DNA of 64,000 nt from Achromobacter sp. UMC46 (GCF_014170335.1 NZ_LZZS01000005.1:310001-374000); one strand, 5' to 3'; counted from the first letter of the stretch, positions 1 through 9,322 are shown. Numbers and translations: made by a program. Notes: a model not told the origin generated them from the letters alone.

Positions 1-274
1 CGCCCGCCGCCGTGCCCAACGCCGTCGCGGCCAGGCCCAGCAGCAGCATGCGCCGCGCGCCGAAGCGGGCGATCACGCCGCCCGCCGCGATGCCGCCGAT
101 CACGCCCAATATCGAAAACACAGCGGTCAACGTGCCGATCGACGCCAGATCCAGCCCCATGTCCTGGCGCAGCAGCGGCGCGGCGATGATGACTTTGCCC
201 ACCTGCAACGACGCCACCACGCCCGCGCCGACGATGGCCAGCACCCCGGCCCACCGGGTTTCACCCTGATTCAT
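1..274 (-). CDS. MFS transporter, N-terminal part (cut by window edge)
   Basis: The first 91 residues of a major facilitator superfamily permease; the rest lies before base 1. The start ATG is at 272-274. The visible part contains two hydrophobic helices (about residues 9-31 and 44-66), followed by a short basic loop with GARRM that resembles the conserved cytoplasmic loop between helices 2 and 3 of MFS carriers. It is transcribed away from the LysR gene at 381, a pairing that usually means the regulator controls the transporter. Substrate cannot be told from this fragment. The family call is firm, the role open. Confidence 0.75.
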   Translation of the reverse strand, partial: MNQGETRWAGVLAIVGAGVVASLQVGKVIIAAPLLRQDMGLDLASIGTLTAVFSILGVIGGIAAGGVIARFGARRMLLLGLAATALGTAAG

Positions 275-380
275 TCCAACCTCTCTTCCCATGCGATTCC
301 AACAGAATGCCTGCCGGCGCTGATCCTGATAAGTGATAATCTTTTGATGAAACCGATCGATTGAATAGATCAGCCGGAAG

Positions 381-1286
381 ATGATAGACGCTCTGACGCT
401 GGACCAACTGCGGGTGTTCGCCGCCGTCGCCGATACCGGCAGCTTCCGTGCCGCCGGGCGCAGCCTGTCGCGCGTGCAATCGGCGGTCAGCCACGCCATC
501 GCCACCATGGAAGGGCAATTGGGCGTGACGCTGTTCGACCGCAGCGGCCGCCGGCCCGTCATGACGCCCCAAGGCCAGGCGCTGCTGGCCAACGCCCGCG
601 ACATCCTGCTGCGCATGGACGCACTGCGCGCGCGGGCGCAAGGCCTGGGCGAAGGCGTCGAGCTGTCGCTGTCGCTGGTGGTGGACACGCTGTTCCCCAT
701 CGCCGCCGTCGGCGCCGCGCTGAACGCCCTGCGCACCGCCTACCCGACCGTCGCGACCCGCGTTTCCGTCCTGCCGCTGGGCGGCCCCATCAACGCGTTG
801 CTGACCGGCAGCCACACCCTGGGCATCATCGCCGGCGAACACTTCCGCCACCCGCGCATCGCCGTGCAGGCGCTGTCGTCGGTACAGATGGTCGCCGTCG
901 TCGGCGCCGCCCACCCGCTGGCCCGGCTGCCGCCTGCCGATGCTGCGCTGGGCGCGCCCGAACTGGCCGACCACTTGCAGATCGTGCAGTCGGACCCCTC
1001 CGCCCTGACCGAGGGGCGCGACTTCGCCGTGCTGTCGCCGCAGACGTGCCGCGTCAGTGGCCAGGACACCAAGCATGCGCTGATCCTGGCGGGCGTGGGC
1101 TGGGGCCGCCTGCCGCTATGGCTGGTGGAACGCGACCTGGCCGAAGGCCGGCTGCTGCGCCTGCCCACGGACAGCCTTGGCCGCGCAAGCCAGGTCGCCA
1201 CCGAAACCTATCTGGCCCATCGCATCGACCTGCCTTTGGGGCCGGCGGCACGCGCGCTGGCGGCCGCGCTTCGCGACGCCGTCTAA
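381..1286 (+). CDS. LysR family transcriptional regulator
   Basis: A 301-residue DNA-binding regulator of normal LysR length. Residues 4-62 form the winged helix-turn-helix (LRVFAAVADTGSFRAAGRSL, then the recognition helix SAVSHAIATMEGQLG). The remainder is the periplasmic-binding-protein-like effector domain. It diverges from the MFS gene, with 106 bases between the two starts, so it probably controls that permease and itself. Its 3' end overlaps the end of the convergent DUF169 gene by 4 bases. The inducer is unknown. Confidence 0.9.
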   Translation: MIDALTLDQLRVFAAVADTGSFRAAGRSLSRVQSAVSHAIATMEGQLGVTLFDRSGRRPVMTPQGQALLANARDILLRMDALRARAQGLGEGVELSLSLVVDTLFPIAAVGAALNALRTAYPTVATRVSVLPLGGPINALLTGSHTLGIIAGEHFRHPRIAVQALSSVQMVAVVGAAHPLARLPPADAALGAPELADHLQIVQSDPSALTEGRDFAVLSPQTCRVSGQDTKHALILAGVGWGRLPLWLVERDLAEGRLLRLPTDSLGRASQVATETYLAHRIDLPLGPAARALAAALRDAV

Positions 1287-2077
1287 GCCTTGGGCGCTTG
1301 CGCATAGCTCACGCCCATGCCCGCCCGCACGTCGTTCTGGATGCCATAAGGCGCAATCGGATAACGCAACCCATTGGCGGCCAACGCCTTCATGCCCGCA
1401 ATCGCCACCGGCAGATAACGCGGCGGCAGCGCCATCAGCATCTCTTCGTCGGGCACCCCGCCATAGCGGCGTTCGGCGAAACAGGGCAAGGACAAACTCG
1501 GTTCGCCCGTTGCCAGCGCGCGGCCCCAGGAATCCGCACAGGCCGTCTCGCCCACCACGCTCCAATCGAAGCGCCGATAGTTTTTCCACTGCAAGCCATT
1601 GATCAGAATGATCATCTGGCCCGGCGTGGCGTACACCAGGCAGATATCGGGCGGGTCCAGCCGGCCGGAGGCCAGCGGCGACACTACCAGCCCCCGGTAT
1701 TTGCCCGCCGGCACACAGGACAGCGCCTCCTGGCGCGCCCGCGCGTCCGCCTCGGTCGCATGCCAGACGCCCACGTAGTCCTTGCCGCTTTTCCAGGCCT
1801 CGTCCTGCGGGCCCAGGCCGACCACCGCGCGGCACTGCGAGCCGACCAGGTCGTCGCCGGTGATGCCCACCGTCCACCCCAGCCGCGCCGCCATGCCGAC
1901 GATCTGATCGGTCGTGTGCGTGGCTTGGGGCCGCCGAAGCCCTTTCACCCCCGCCATGGCGGCTTCATCATCGAACAGCTTCATGCCGATGACTGTGGTT
2001 TTCAACCGCAGCAGCTTGTTCAGGTCGTCGACCAGCGACGCCCAGTCTAGGGGCGTGTCGTGCGTTGTCTCTTCCAT
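1283..2077 (-). CDS. DUF169 domain protein
   Basis: A 264-residue soluble protein of the DUF169 family. It starts with an acidic, helical N-terminus and has no signal peptide or membrane segment. Family-typical stretches include VIGMKLFDD near residue 36, a cysteine in LVGSQCRAVVGLG near residue 104 and another in SLPCFAERRYGG near residue 200. No enzymatic activity is established for this family, so none is assigned. It runs convergently into the LysR gene and has no same-strand neighbour close enough to suggest an operon. Confidence 0.8.
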   Translation of the reverse strand: MEETTHDTPLDWASLVDDLNKLLRLKTTVIGMKLFDDEAAMAGVKGLRRPQATHTTDQIVGMAARLGWTVGITGDDLVGSQCRAVVGLGPQDEAWKSGKDYVGVWHATEADARARQEALSCVPAGKYRGLVVSPLASGRLDPPDICLVYATPGQMIILINGLQWKNYRRFDWSVVGETACADSWGRALATGEPSLSLPCFAERRYGGVPDEEMLMALPPRYLPVAIAGMKALAANGLRYPIAPYGIQNDVRAGMGVSYAQAPKA

Positions 2078-2219
2078 TCCCGTCCTTTGGACTTGTCATG
2101 CGCGGCGGCGCCGCGTTGGATGCTTGGGGATTTTACGGAATTGGAAGGCAGTAGCACCGCAAGCGATTCCCACCGGCCGTTAGAGGACGGCGAGCGCCTC
2201 ATTCATAAGGCGCGGCGAA

Positions 2220-3110
2220 TCAAACAGGAAGGGAATTCAGCGTATAGCGAGGGCGACCCTGCCCCACCTGAACAACCGTCAGCGAGATGCTGGCACTACG
2301 TTTCAGCCATTCCCGGATAAGGACATCCGGATCCTCAATGGAGGTGCCGACCTTTCCTTTTATGAGTCCGCCAGACGTTTGAAATTCGAAGGACCGGCTA
2401 TTCGGAAGCACTACCACGAACACGCCTTGATACGTCTCCACGCCTTCTTTGATATTGTCTTCAGCTAGCCGGTGTGTCGAATGAACAAGCTGTTCAAATC
2501 CGTCAAACCTGAATATTTTGTTCTGGAATTCCAAGCCGCACCAAGCTTGATGCTGGGACAACAGCCCAAGAAATTCCGATATTTTCTTTACGGCACGAGG
2601 GTGAATCGCGTCGACAAGCTCTGCGACATCATCGTCACTGCCCACTGCGGAGGCCTCAAGCAACGATTGCATCTTTTCCAGGGCATCCGCCGTTTTCTCC
2701 TGCTCAGGAAACAATCCGCCTGCAGGCAGCTCGAATTCAAACCCAAAAGATCCAATGGCAGTGCCTGTTATCAGTAGCTGGTTTTTCGCCCGATCGGGGA
2801 TCGGCCCCATGAAATGAAGGCTCTCGTTCAAGCCGGCAACCACGGCCGCAAACGCATCGGCGAACGCAATGGATGCCTTGCCTCCAAAATCGGCCGCAAT
2901 GCCACGACTTCCAACAATCGGCCGTCCACGAAACGTAAGCTTCACGCGCGAAATTTTCGGCGTGGCAAGCTCCATTTCCAATGCTTGGCGTGCTGATTTA
3001 AGCCGGCTTTGGAGTGAAATTCGCTGAATAACCGCTGTTGGAGACAGGCCATCGAGAAGCTGTTCCAGCTCTCGAATTTCGGACTGTAAAGACTCTTCGC
3101 GTCGAATCAT
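2220..3110 (-). CDS. Unknown 296-residue protein of a low-GC islet, partner of a DUF6932 gene
   Basis: I do not recognise a named domain. The start chosen is the ATG at 3108-3110 (MIRREES), which overlaps the stop of the upstream reading frame as ATGA, so the two are translationally coupled. An in-frame codon further upstream would add 40 residues of shadow-like sequence. The N-terminal 45 residues are charged and heptad-like, a probable coiled coil. They are followed by an alpha/beta region (KLTFRGRPIVGSRGIAADFG, then LLITGTAIGSFGFEFELP). No signal peptide is present. Base composition is unlike its surroundings: bases 2461-2520 contain 26 G+C in 60, against well over 60% in the flanking genes, so recent transfer is likely. 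The pairing with a DUF6932 (nucleotidyltransferase-like) gene suggests a two-gene module of unknown role. Confidence 0.75.
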   Translation of the reverse strand: MIRREESLQSEIRELEQLLDGLSPTAVIQRISLQSRLKSARQALEMELATPKISRVKLTFRGRPIVGSRGIAADFGGKASIAFADAFAAVVAGLNESLHFMGPIPDRAKNQLLITGTAIGSFGFEFELPAGGLFPEQEKTADALEKMQSLLEASAVGSDDDVAELVDAIHPRAVKKISEFLGLLSQHQAWCGLEFQNKIFRFDGFEQLVHSTHRLAEDNIKEGVETYQGVFVVVLPNSRSFEFQTSGGLIKGKVGTSIEDPDVLIREWLKRSASISLTVVQVGQGRPRYTLNSLPV

Positions 3111-3443
3111 CGCGCGTCCCCAAAGTCGGCCCTGACTTGAGCTAGCACCTGCGCGGCTACAGGGTCTTGCGTACTTTCCAAATCCACCTGCACAAAACCC
3201 TTCCACATGCCGTCCCGCCGGTGCGACCACATGCTATGCCAATAGGAGACTCGTTGAATTGACTGAGCTTCCATGGGCACACCCAAGACTTCCCAATAGG
3301 AATCGACCCGATAGGCTTCTTTCACGTAGCCGTGATCGAAGAGTGGTGGATTCTTCGCGAACAGAGACGCCTCGTCCTCTCCTGGGGGAAGTTGCAAGAA
3401 AGATGGGGGGAATAACGCCTTGGAGGTTCCAAGCGGGAATCAT
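3107..3443 (-). pseudogene. DUF6932 (nucleotidyltransferase-like) gene with internal deletion and frameshift
   Basis: The ATG at 3441-3443, preceded by a good ribosome site (AGAGGAAA), opens a frame beginning MIPAWNLQGVIPPI, the typical DUF6932 N-terminus. It then runs into unrelated sequence. The frame one base away carries the C-terminal half, QLPPGEDEASLFAKNPPLF to YWHSMWSHRRDGMWKGFVQV, which is the characteristic DUF6932 ending. From memory of the family, the missing middle of roughly 75-85 residues holds the GFQWLDGSF and DIDVV segments that resemble the nucleotidyltransferase metal site. The gene is therefore most likely inactive. The 96-codon C-terminal frame (3107-3397) could only start at TTG. 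A seven-codon frame (MTQEEIA, 3440-3463) overlaps the ATG and may be the tail of a lost upstream gene. Confidence 0.6.
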
Positions 3444-3627
3444 GCAATTTCCTCTTGAGTCATATCTCTAACGCGCTATCAAACAGGCTAGATCGAATAC
3501 ATCATCATACAGGCCGGAGAAGCCCATCCTGATGGGACTCGGTCCGCTAATGATGTGACATAGGCTGAGGTTTCTAGTAGGGAAAGACGCTCGTTTGGCG
3601 ATGGCGCCAGGCTGACGCGTTTCACGC

Positions 3628-4056
3628 CTACGACAAGCGCTTCATCAAATACTTCGGCGATTCCTCGTACCCTTGCCGGTAGTAGAAACGGTGCGCGTCC
3701 GTTCTGCGTTCGTGGCAATGCACTTCGATGCGGTCGCATCCCCGCGCGCGGGCCAATTCTTCAGCCGCCGCTTCCAGCTGCCGCCCCACGCCCGCGCTGC
3801 GCGCCTGATCGCTGACGCAGAAATACGTGATGCGGCAAAAATCGCCAGGCAGCGCCAGCTGGATCATGAAATGCAATCCGATGAAGCCCAGCAATTGGCC
3901 CGCCTCGTCTTCGGCGACCAGCAGCCGGGCATCGGAGTGCGCCGCCAATTGGGAGATCTTCTGCGGCACGAAGGATGCGGTGCCCGGGTAATCCAATTGC
4001 GTCAGCAATGCCGCGATGGCGGCGCTGTCCTCAGTCGTGGCGGTGCGGATCTGCAT
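3628..4056 (-). CDS. GNAT family N-acetyltransferase
   Basis: A 142-residue single-domain acetyltransferase that would transfer acetyl from acetyl-CoA to an amine. The acetyl-CoA pyrophosphate-binding loop is visible as RSAGVGRQL near residue 87, following the beta-4 strand FCRITYFCVSD. The C-terminal HRFYYRQGYEES matches the end of GNAT motif B. Length is normal. It stands alone between the low-GC islet and a LysR gene, so the substrate cannot be inferred. The 184-base gap 3444-3627 downstream holds no feature I can support. Confidence 0.85.
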   Translation of the reverse strand: MQIRTATTEDSAAIAALLTQLDYPGTASFVPQKISQLAAHSDARLLVAEDEAGQLLGFIGLHFMIQLALPGDFCRITYFCVSDQARSAGVGRQLEAAAEELARARGCDRIEVHCHERRTDAHRFYYRQGYEESPKYLMKRLS

Positions 4057-4150
4057 GAAGGTTTCCAGTCGATGTCAGCAGGAAAGCGCTGAATCGTATG
4101 ACAGCGCCGTGTCCGCGCCATGACAGGCACGCCAGGGCCGGCTGCCCCGC

Positions 4151-5029
4151 CTACTCCGCCCGGTCATCCCGCTGCAACATGGCGAACAGCGCCCGGACCG
4201 GCGCGCGGTCCGCCGCCCGCGTGGACGCCGCCAGGCTGAACGACCGGTACAGCGGCGATGCCAGCCGCATCACCCGCAGGCCCCGCCGGCTCTCCGGCAA
4301 GGTCAGTGCGGGCACCAGCGTCACGCCCAGTCCGTCGCGGACCAGGGCGAACGCGCTGGCCCAGTCGCGGACCGAGGCGCGCACGTCAGTGATGGCAAGG
4401 CCGGCATCGGCGGCCAGGCTTTGCGCGTGCACGCTGCACCCGCCGGTGGCCAGCACGAAGGGCTGGACCGCCAGCTCCGCCAACGCGACGGCGCTGCCCG
4501 CGCGCGCCAGCGGATGCGCGGCGGGCAGCACCGCCATCCATTCGTCCTGGCCCAAGGGGCATACAGATTTGCCCGGCGCGGCATTCAGCACGACGCCCAC
4601 GTCCACGGCGCCCGCGGCCAGCAGGGTTTCGACTTCGTCGTCGGTGGCTTCCAGCGACACCACGTCGATCTCGGGGTGCAGTTGCCGGAAACGGCGCAAC
4701 ACCGGCGGCAGCACGGTCGAGAACACCATCGGGAAACTGGCCAACCGCAGCGTGCCGCCGACGTCGCCCCGCGCCTCGCGCGACAAGGCCTGGATGCGAT
4801 GCAGCGCGCCCAGCATGGCGCGGGCTTCGTCCGCCACGCGCAGCCCCAGCGCGGTCGGCACGGTCTGCCGGCGCTCGCGCGTGAAGAGCGGCGCGCCCAG
4901 CGTGTCTTCCAGTTGCGCGATCGCCTGGCTGGCGCCGGACTGGGTCATGCCCACCTGGGCGGCGGCGTGCGTGATGTTGCCGGCATCCACCACCGCCAGC
5001 ACCAGCCGCCAATGCGTCAGGTTCATCAT
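4151..5029 (-). CDS. LysR family transcriptional regulator, divergent from GST
   Basis: A LysR regulator of 292 residues. The N-terminal helix-turn-helix is clear (LVLAVVDAGNITHAAAQ, then SGASQAIAQLEDTLGAPLF), followed by the effector-binding domain. I chose the ATG at 5027-5029, with AGAG eight bases upstream. An immediately following ATG is nearly as good, and a longer frame to 5095 would add sequence lacking the family pattern. It is divergent from the glutathione transferase at 5128, its likely target. Confidence 0.88.
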   Translation of the reverse strand: MMNLTHWRLVLAVVDAGNITHAAAQVGMTQSGASQAIAQLEDTLGAPLFTRERRQTVPTALGLRVADEARAMLGALHRIQALSREARGDVGGTLRLASFPMVFSTVLPPVLRRFRQLHPEIDVVSLEATDDEVETLLAAGAVDVGVVLNAAPGKSVCPLGQDEWMAVLPAAHPLARAGSAVALAELAVQPFVLATGGCSVHAQSLAADAGLAITDVRASVRDWASAFALVRDGLGVTLVPALTLPESRRGLRVMRLASPLYRSFSLAASTRAADRAPVRALFAMLQRDDRAE

Positions 5030-5127
5030 GGCATCAGCTCTACTTATGTCATATTTCTGGAAAAGTAATTTTACCGATGCTTTGCGCGGCCTCAAGCTGG
5101 GCGTCCTGTTGACCCCGGAACCGACCT

Positions 5128-5742
5128 ATGAAGCTGTATTACGCCCCCCACACTTGCTCGCTGTCGCCGCACATCGTGCTGCGCGAACTGGGCCTGCCCT
5201 TCACGCTGGTGCGCGTGGACAACCAGACGAAACGCACGGCCGATGGCGGCGACTTCCTGGCGGTCAATCCCAAAGGGTATGTCGCCGCCCTGGAGCGCGG
5301 CGACGGGCAAGTGCTGACCGAAGGCCCGGCCATCGTCCAGTATCTGGCCGACCTGAAGCCCGAGGCCGGGCTGGCGCCGCCCAATGGCAGCTGGGCGCGC
5401 AGCCGTTTGCAGGAATGGTTGAACTTCATCAGCGCCGAAATCCATGGCGGTTTCGGCCCGCTGTTCAACCGCGACCTGCCGGTTGCGGCGCGCCTTTGGT
5501 GGCAGGCCCGGCTGGAAAAACGCCTGGACTACACGGCGCGCGAGCTGGGCGGGCGCCAGTACCTGCTAGAAGACCGTTTCGGCGTGGCCGACGCCTATCT
5601 GTACACCGTGCTGGGCTGGGCGGTGTTCTTCGACATCGACCTGACACGCTGGCCCGCCCTGGCCGCTTATATGGCCCGGATCGCAGAGCGGCCCAGCGTG
5701 CAGGCGGCACTGGCGGCTGAAGGCGCTACCAGCGGTACGTGA
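5128..5742 (+). CDS. Beta-class-like glutathione S-transferase
   Basis: A cytosolic GST of 204 residues that conjugates or transfers glutathione. The N-terminal thioredoxin-like domain begins MKLYYAPHTCSLSPHI. The cysteine at position 10 sits where bacterial beta-class GSTs have their catalytic Cys. The cis-proline region is replaced by the family's VNPKGYVAAL, and GPAIVQYLADL ends the domain. The all-helical C-terminal domain follows, with FGVADAYLYTVLGW. A LysR gene diverges upstream. The 3' end overlaps the convergent TonB-receptor gene by 17 bases. Confidence 0.9.
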   Translation: MKLYYAPHTCSLSPHIVLRELGLPFTLVRVDNQTKRTADGGDFLAVNPKGYVAALERGDGQVLTEGPAIVQYLADLKPEAGLAPPNGSWARSRLQEWLNFISAEIHGGFGPLFNRDLPVAARLWWQARLEKRLDYTARELGGRQYLLEDRFGVADAYLYTVLGWAVFFDIDLTRWPALAAYMARIAERPSVQAALAAEGATSGT

Positions 5743-8203
5743 CGCCGGCCATCATGCTGCGCGCCTTGCCGTAATAGCAACCGAAGGAATAGTTGCAGCT
5801 GGACACGTAGGTCTTGTCGAACAGGTTCTGCACGGTCAGGCTCGCGACCAGACCCCGCAGCGAGGGCGACATGTGCGCCAGGTCGTAGCGCAACGACGCG
5901 TCCACCACCGCGAAGGACGGCGTGCGGAAGGTGTTGGCCGAATCGCCATAAGCCGTGCCCGTCCAGCGCACGCCCGCGCCCACCTCCATGCCGCCCAGCA
6001 CATCGCCGGCCAGGCGGTAGTTGGTCCAGAGGCTGGCGGCCCAGGTCGGCAAGGCCGCCAGGCGTTTGCCGGCATCGTAGGAGCCGGGCGTCGTACGCGG
6101 GTTCAGGTAGGTCAACCCGGCGATCACGTCCAGGCGTTCCATCGGGTGCGACTTGATCTCCAGTTCGACGCCCTTGGACCGCACGCCGCCGTTCTGGACC
6201 TCGTAGCCGGGATGCTCGAAGTCCTCGGATGACATGTTCTTCTGCTTGATCTCGAACGCCGACAGCGTGATCAGCGTGTCGCTGCCGGTCGGCTGATACT
6301 TGACGCCCACTTCCACCTGCTTGCCGGTGGTGGGCTTGAAGGACTCGCCCTCGTAATTCGTGCCGACCACCGGCAGGAACGACTCGGAATAGCTGATGTA
6401 CGGCGCCAATCCGTTCTCGGCCACATAAGCCAAGCCCACGCGCCCGCTGAACGCGCTGTCGTTGCGGCGTGTCCGGGTGTTGGCCAGCAGGTCCTGGTTG
6501 TCGATCTTGGCCCAGTCGTAGCGTCCGCCCAGCGTCAGGACGAACCTGTCCAGCTTGACCTGGTCTTGCAGGTACAGCCCCACCTGGCTGACGCTGTTGT
6601 CCCATTTCGTGGTCAGCTCGGTATCCGGCTGCGCCACGTTGTAGTCGGGGTCGTACAGGTTCAGCGGCGTCGCGGCGTAGTTGTTGTAGCCCGTGTACTT
6701 ACGGGAAAAATGGCGGTAGTCCAGGCCGACCAGCACCGTGTGGTCCAGCGCGCCCGTCTTGCCCTTAAGCTCCAGGTTGTTGTCGATGCTGAGCACATTG
6801 TTGTGCTGCCCCCAATCCAGCTTGGTCCGGCTTGCCTGACCGTAATCGGTATTGCCGTCGGCGTCCCGCACAAAGCGGTTCAGGTAAAAACCGCGGTAGT
6901 TGTCGCGCACGTCCACGAAGCGGATCGTCTGGCGAACCGCGGCTTGCTCAGAGAACTTGTGGGACAGGTCCGTGCCCACGACATACTGGCGGCGGTAGAA
7001 ATCGTTGTAGCCGGGTTGCCCGGTAAAGATGTCGCGGTCGATCCGCTTGCCGTCCGGGCCCGCGAATACCGTGCCGATCGCCGGCAACGGCTGATAATCC
7101 GGTACCCCGCCATCGCGCTGCAGCTGCGTGTACAACGTCAGCGAGGTCGCCGCGCTGGGGCGCCACGTCAAGCTGGGCGCGATCAGCAGGCGGCGGCTTT
7201 CCTTGTAGTCGATCTGCTCATTGCCGCCGTTGGCCACCGCCGTCACGCGGTACAGCAGCGAACCGTCCTCGTTAGCGGGGCCCGTCAGGTCCAGGTTGCT
7301 TTCCACGCGGCCGTAGCTGCCCACGCCCAGGCGCACTTCGCGCAGCCGCTCTTCCGACGGACGCTTGGACACCAGGTTGATCAGGCCGCCCGGCTGGTTC
7401 TGCCCGTACAGCACCGACGCCGGCCCTTTCAGCACTTCGACCCGCTCCAACAGATACGGATCGATCTGCAACGCGCCGCCCAGGCTGCCCGCGTATGGCA
7501 GATACGTGCCGTCCAGGTACAGCGGCGCGGGCGCGAAGCCGCGCGAGTCGACCTCGTCGGCGATCATGTTGGAATCGGTGTATCCGTTGACGTTGACGCC
7601 CGGCGTATAGCGCAACGCCTGGGCGACCGTGGTGGCCCCGCGCGTCGAGATTTCCGCCGCGGTCACCACGTTGACCGTCTGCGGAATTTCCAGGATGGAC
7701 GCGTCGGTCTTGGTGCCCGTGGCGCTGCGCTTGGCCGCCACGCCCGGCACCGGCCCCCATGCGCTTTCGGTTTGACCGACCACACGGACAGGCTCCAGCA
7801 CGGCGGCGGCGCCCGGCGCGGCAGACGCGCGGCGCAAGCGGTAGGCCCCGCCTTCCTCAGCCACCGCGTCCAGGCCCGTGCCGGCCAGCAAAGCCGCCAA
7901 CCCGTCGCGCACGCCGTACGTGCCGCGCAACCCCGGGCTGTCCACATCAGCGACCAGCGCAGGCTCCGCCCCCACCATCACGCCCGAACGGCGCCCGAAT
8001 TCCAGCAGCACCTGGCGCAACGGCCCTGCCGCGATGCCGTATTGCTGCCTGGCGTCCACCACCTGCGCGTAGGCGGGCTGGGCCGGCGCCAAGGTGGACA
8101 GCAGCGCGCCGGCGGGCAAGCCGAACACGATATGGCACAACCAGCGGCGCGCGGGCGACAGCGTTGCGGACGTCGCGCGGCGACGGCGGGGATGATGCGG
8201 CAT
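5726..8203 (-). CDS. TonB-dependent siderophore receptor with STN signalling domain
   Basis: An outer-membrane beta-barrel (825 residues) that imports a ferric siderophore using TonB energy and signals its own occupancy. The start at 8201-8203 is preceded by AAGGATCG. A signal peptide ends near QPAYA|QVVDA. The secretin/TonB N-terminal (STN) domain spans about residues 50-105 (YGIAAGPLRQVLLEFGRRSG). The plug follows with IPQTVNVVTAAEI and VEVLKGPASVLYGQNQPGG. The barrel ends in aromatic residues (GVTYRW), as required for outer-membrane insertion. The STN domain and the upstream FecI and FecR genes show this is a FecA/FpvA-type transducer. The siderophore is not identifiable. Confidence 0.93.
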   Translation of the reverse strand: MPHHPRRRRATSATLSPARRWLCHIVFGLPAGALLSTLAPAQPAYAQVVDARQQYGIAAGPLRQVLLEFGRRSGVMVGAEPALVADVDSPGLRGTYGVRDGLAALLAGTGLDAVAEEGGAYRLRRASAAPGAAAVLEPVRVVGQTESAWGPVPGVAAKRSATGTKTDASILEIPQTVNVVTAAEISTRGATTVAQALRYTPGVNVNGYTDSNMIADEVDSRGFAPAPLYLDGTYLPYAGSLGGALQIDPYLLERVEVLKGPASVLYGQNQPGGLINLVSKRPSEERLREVRLGVGSYGRVESNLDLTGPANEDGSLLYRVTAVANGGNEQIDYKESRRLLIAPSLTWRPSAATSLTLYTQLQRDGGVPDYQPLPAIGTVFAGPDGKRIDRDIFTGQPGYNDFYRRQYVVGTDLSHKFSEQAAVRQTIRFVDVRDNYRGFYLNRFVRDADGNTDYGQASRTKLDWGQHNNVLSIDNNLELKGKTGALDHTVLVGLDYRHFSRKYTGYNNYAATPLNLYDPDYNVAQPDTELTTKWDNSVSQVGLYLQDQVKLDRFVLTLGGRYDWAKIDNQDLLANTRTRRNDSAFSGRVGLAYVAENGLAPYISYSESFLPVVGTNYEGESFKPTTGKQVEVGVKYQPTGSDTLITLSAFEIKQKNMSSEDFEHPGYEVQNGGVRSKGVELEIKSHPMERLDVIAGLTYLNPRTTPGSYDAGKRLAALPTWAASLWTNYRLAGDVLGGMEVGAGVRWTGTAYGDSANTFRTPSFAVVDASLRYDLAHMSPSLRGLVASLTVQNLFDKTYVSSCNYSFGCYYGKARSMMAGVTYRW

Positions 8204-8323
8204 GAGGCGATCCTTGTGAGCGTTAGCGAGGGACAGCCCTGCCCGACAAGGCGGCTGTCTCACTGTCTAATGCTCGAATCGCGAAATGGTGCCGGGCTGT
8301 TACAAAATAAGCGTGCGCCATCG

Positions 8324-9310
8324 TCACCGCCCGACCGTCACCCAATACGCGGTGCGGCTGTGCACGTGCACAGGCAGGATCCGTTCAATCAGCCGCAGGA
8401 CCTTGTCGGTGTCCTGCACCGGGAAAGCGCCAGTGACCCGAAGGTCGGCCACGGCGGGATCGCAACGCAAAAAGCCGCGCCGATAGCGCCCCAGTTCCGC
8501 CAGGAAATCCTGCAATCGCCAGTCGTCGGCGAACAGCATGCCGCTGGTCCAGGCATCGGCGTTGGCCGGGCTGGGTTGCGCCGCGTCCACGCGGTCGCGG
8601 TCGAACGTCGTGCGCTCTCCGCGGTTCAGGCGCAGTTCCGTACCACCCGACCGCGTCTGGATGCGTACGGCGCCCTCCTGCACGGCCACGTCGGTCTGCG
8701 CCTCTCCACCCAGTTGGCGCACCGTGAAGCGCGTGCCGATCGGACTGACGAAACCGCTGCGCGTCTCGACGATCAGTGGCCTGCCCAAAGCGTCCCGGCC
8801 GGATTCGACCTGGATCTCGCCTTCCACCAGGACGATGCGCCGCGCCTGGGCGTCAAAGCGCGTATCGACGGCACTGCGGGTGTTCAACATCAGGCGCGTG
8901 CCGTCCTCCAGCGTCAACAGACGGCGTTCGCCGACCCCCGAACGGTAAGCGGCCGTCCACAACCGCCACGGCGCGGGCTCGCCCGTCGCCATCACCAGCG
9001 CCCCGGTGGCCGATACGCCCAGCAAGGCGGCCAGCATGCGCCGCCGCCCGGCCTGCGACCGGCTTACCTGCTCGACGACCTGGCTCGCCGCCGCGCCCGG
9101 CAGCTTTGCCGCGTGCGCGTCAAGCGCCTGCGTCAGTGCCGCCACGCGCTGCCAGGCCAATTCGTGATCGGGGTTCGCCGCCCGCCAGGCTTGCCAGCGC
9201 GCACGGTCGGCCGGCGTGGGATCGCATTGCAGGCAGATCAGCCAGTCGGTTGCCGCCGCCACCACGGCGGGTCGGCTGCGCGGCAGCGTGGAGGTCGACA
9301 AGAAAGACAT
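8324..9310 (-). CDS. FecR-family anti-sigma factor/signal transducer
   Basis: An inner-membrane regulator (328 residues) that relays the receptor's STN signal to the ECF sigma factor. The N-terminal cytoplasmic segment carries the FecR signature (AATDWLICLQ, then WQAWRAANPDHELAW). A membrane helix lies around residues 92-108 (MLAALLGVSATGALVMA). The periplasmic FecR domain includes LTLEDGTRLMLNTRSAVD and VRQLGGEAQTDVAVQEGAV. It begins 12 bases after the sigma gene and precedes the receptor gene by 120 bases, all on one strand. Confidence 0.92.
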   Translation of the reverse strand: MSFLSTSTLPRSRPAVVAAATDWLICLQCDPTPADRARWQAWRAANPDHELAWQRVAALTQALDAHAAKLPGAAASQVVEQVSRSQAGRRRMLAALLGVSATGALVMATGEPAPWRLWTAAYRSGVGERRLLTLEDGTRLMLNTRSAVDTRFDAQARRIVLVEGEIQVESGRDALGRPLIVETRSGFVSPIGTRFTVRQLGGEAQTDVAVQEGAVRIQTRSGGTELRLNRGERTTFDRDRVDAAQPSPANADAWTSGMLFADDWRLQDFLAELGRYRRGFLRCDPAVADLRVTGAFPVQDTDKVLRLIERILPVHVHSRTAYWVTVGR

Positions 9311-9322
9311 GCGCCGGGCCGC

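Noticed and set aside
2194..2213. Hairpin GCGCCT...AGGCGC after the 296-residue protein gene as terminator
   Set aside because: Six-bp stem with an 8-base loop and no T-run in the direction of transcription; too weak to list as a feature.
3107..3397. An independent 96-residue protein starting at TTG
   Set aside because: No ribosome site precedes the TTG, and the sequence matches only the C-terminal half of DUF6932 proteins, whose N-terminus lies in the neighbouring frame at 3443.
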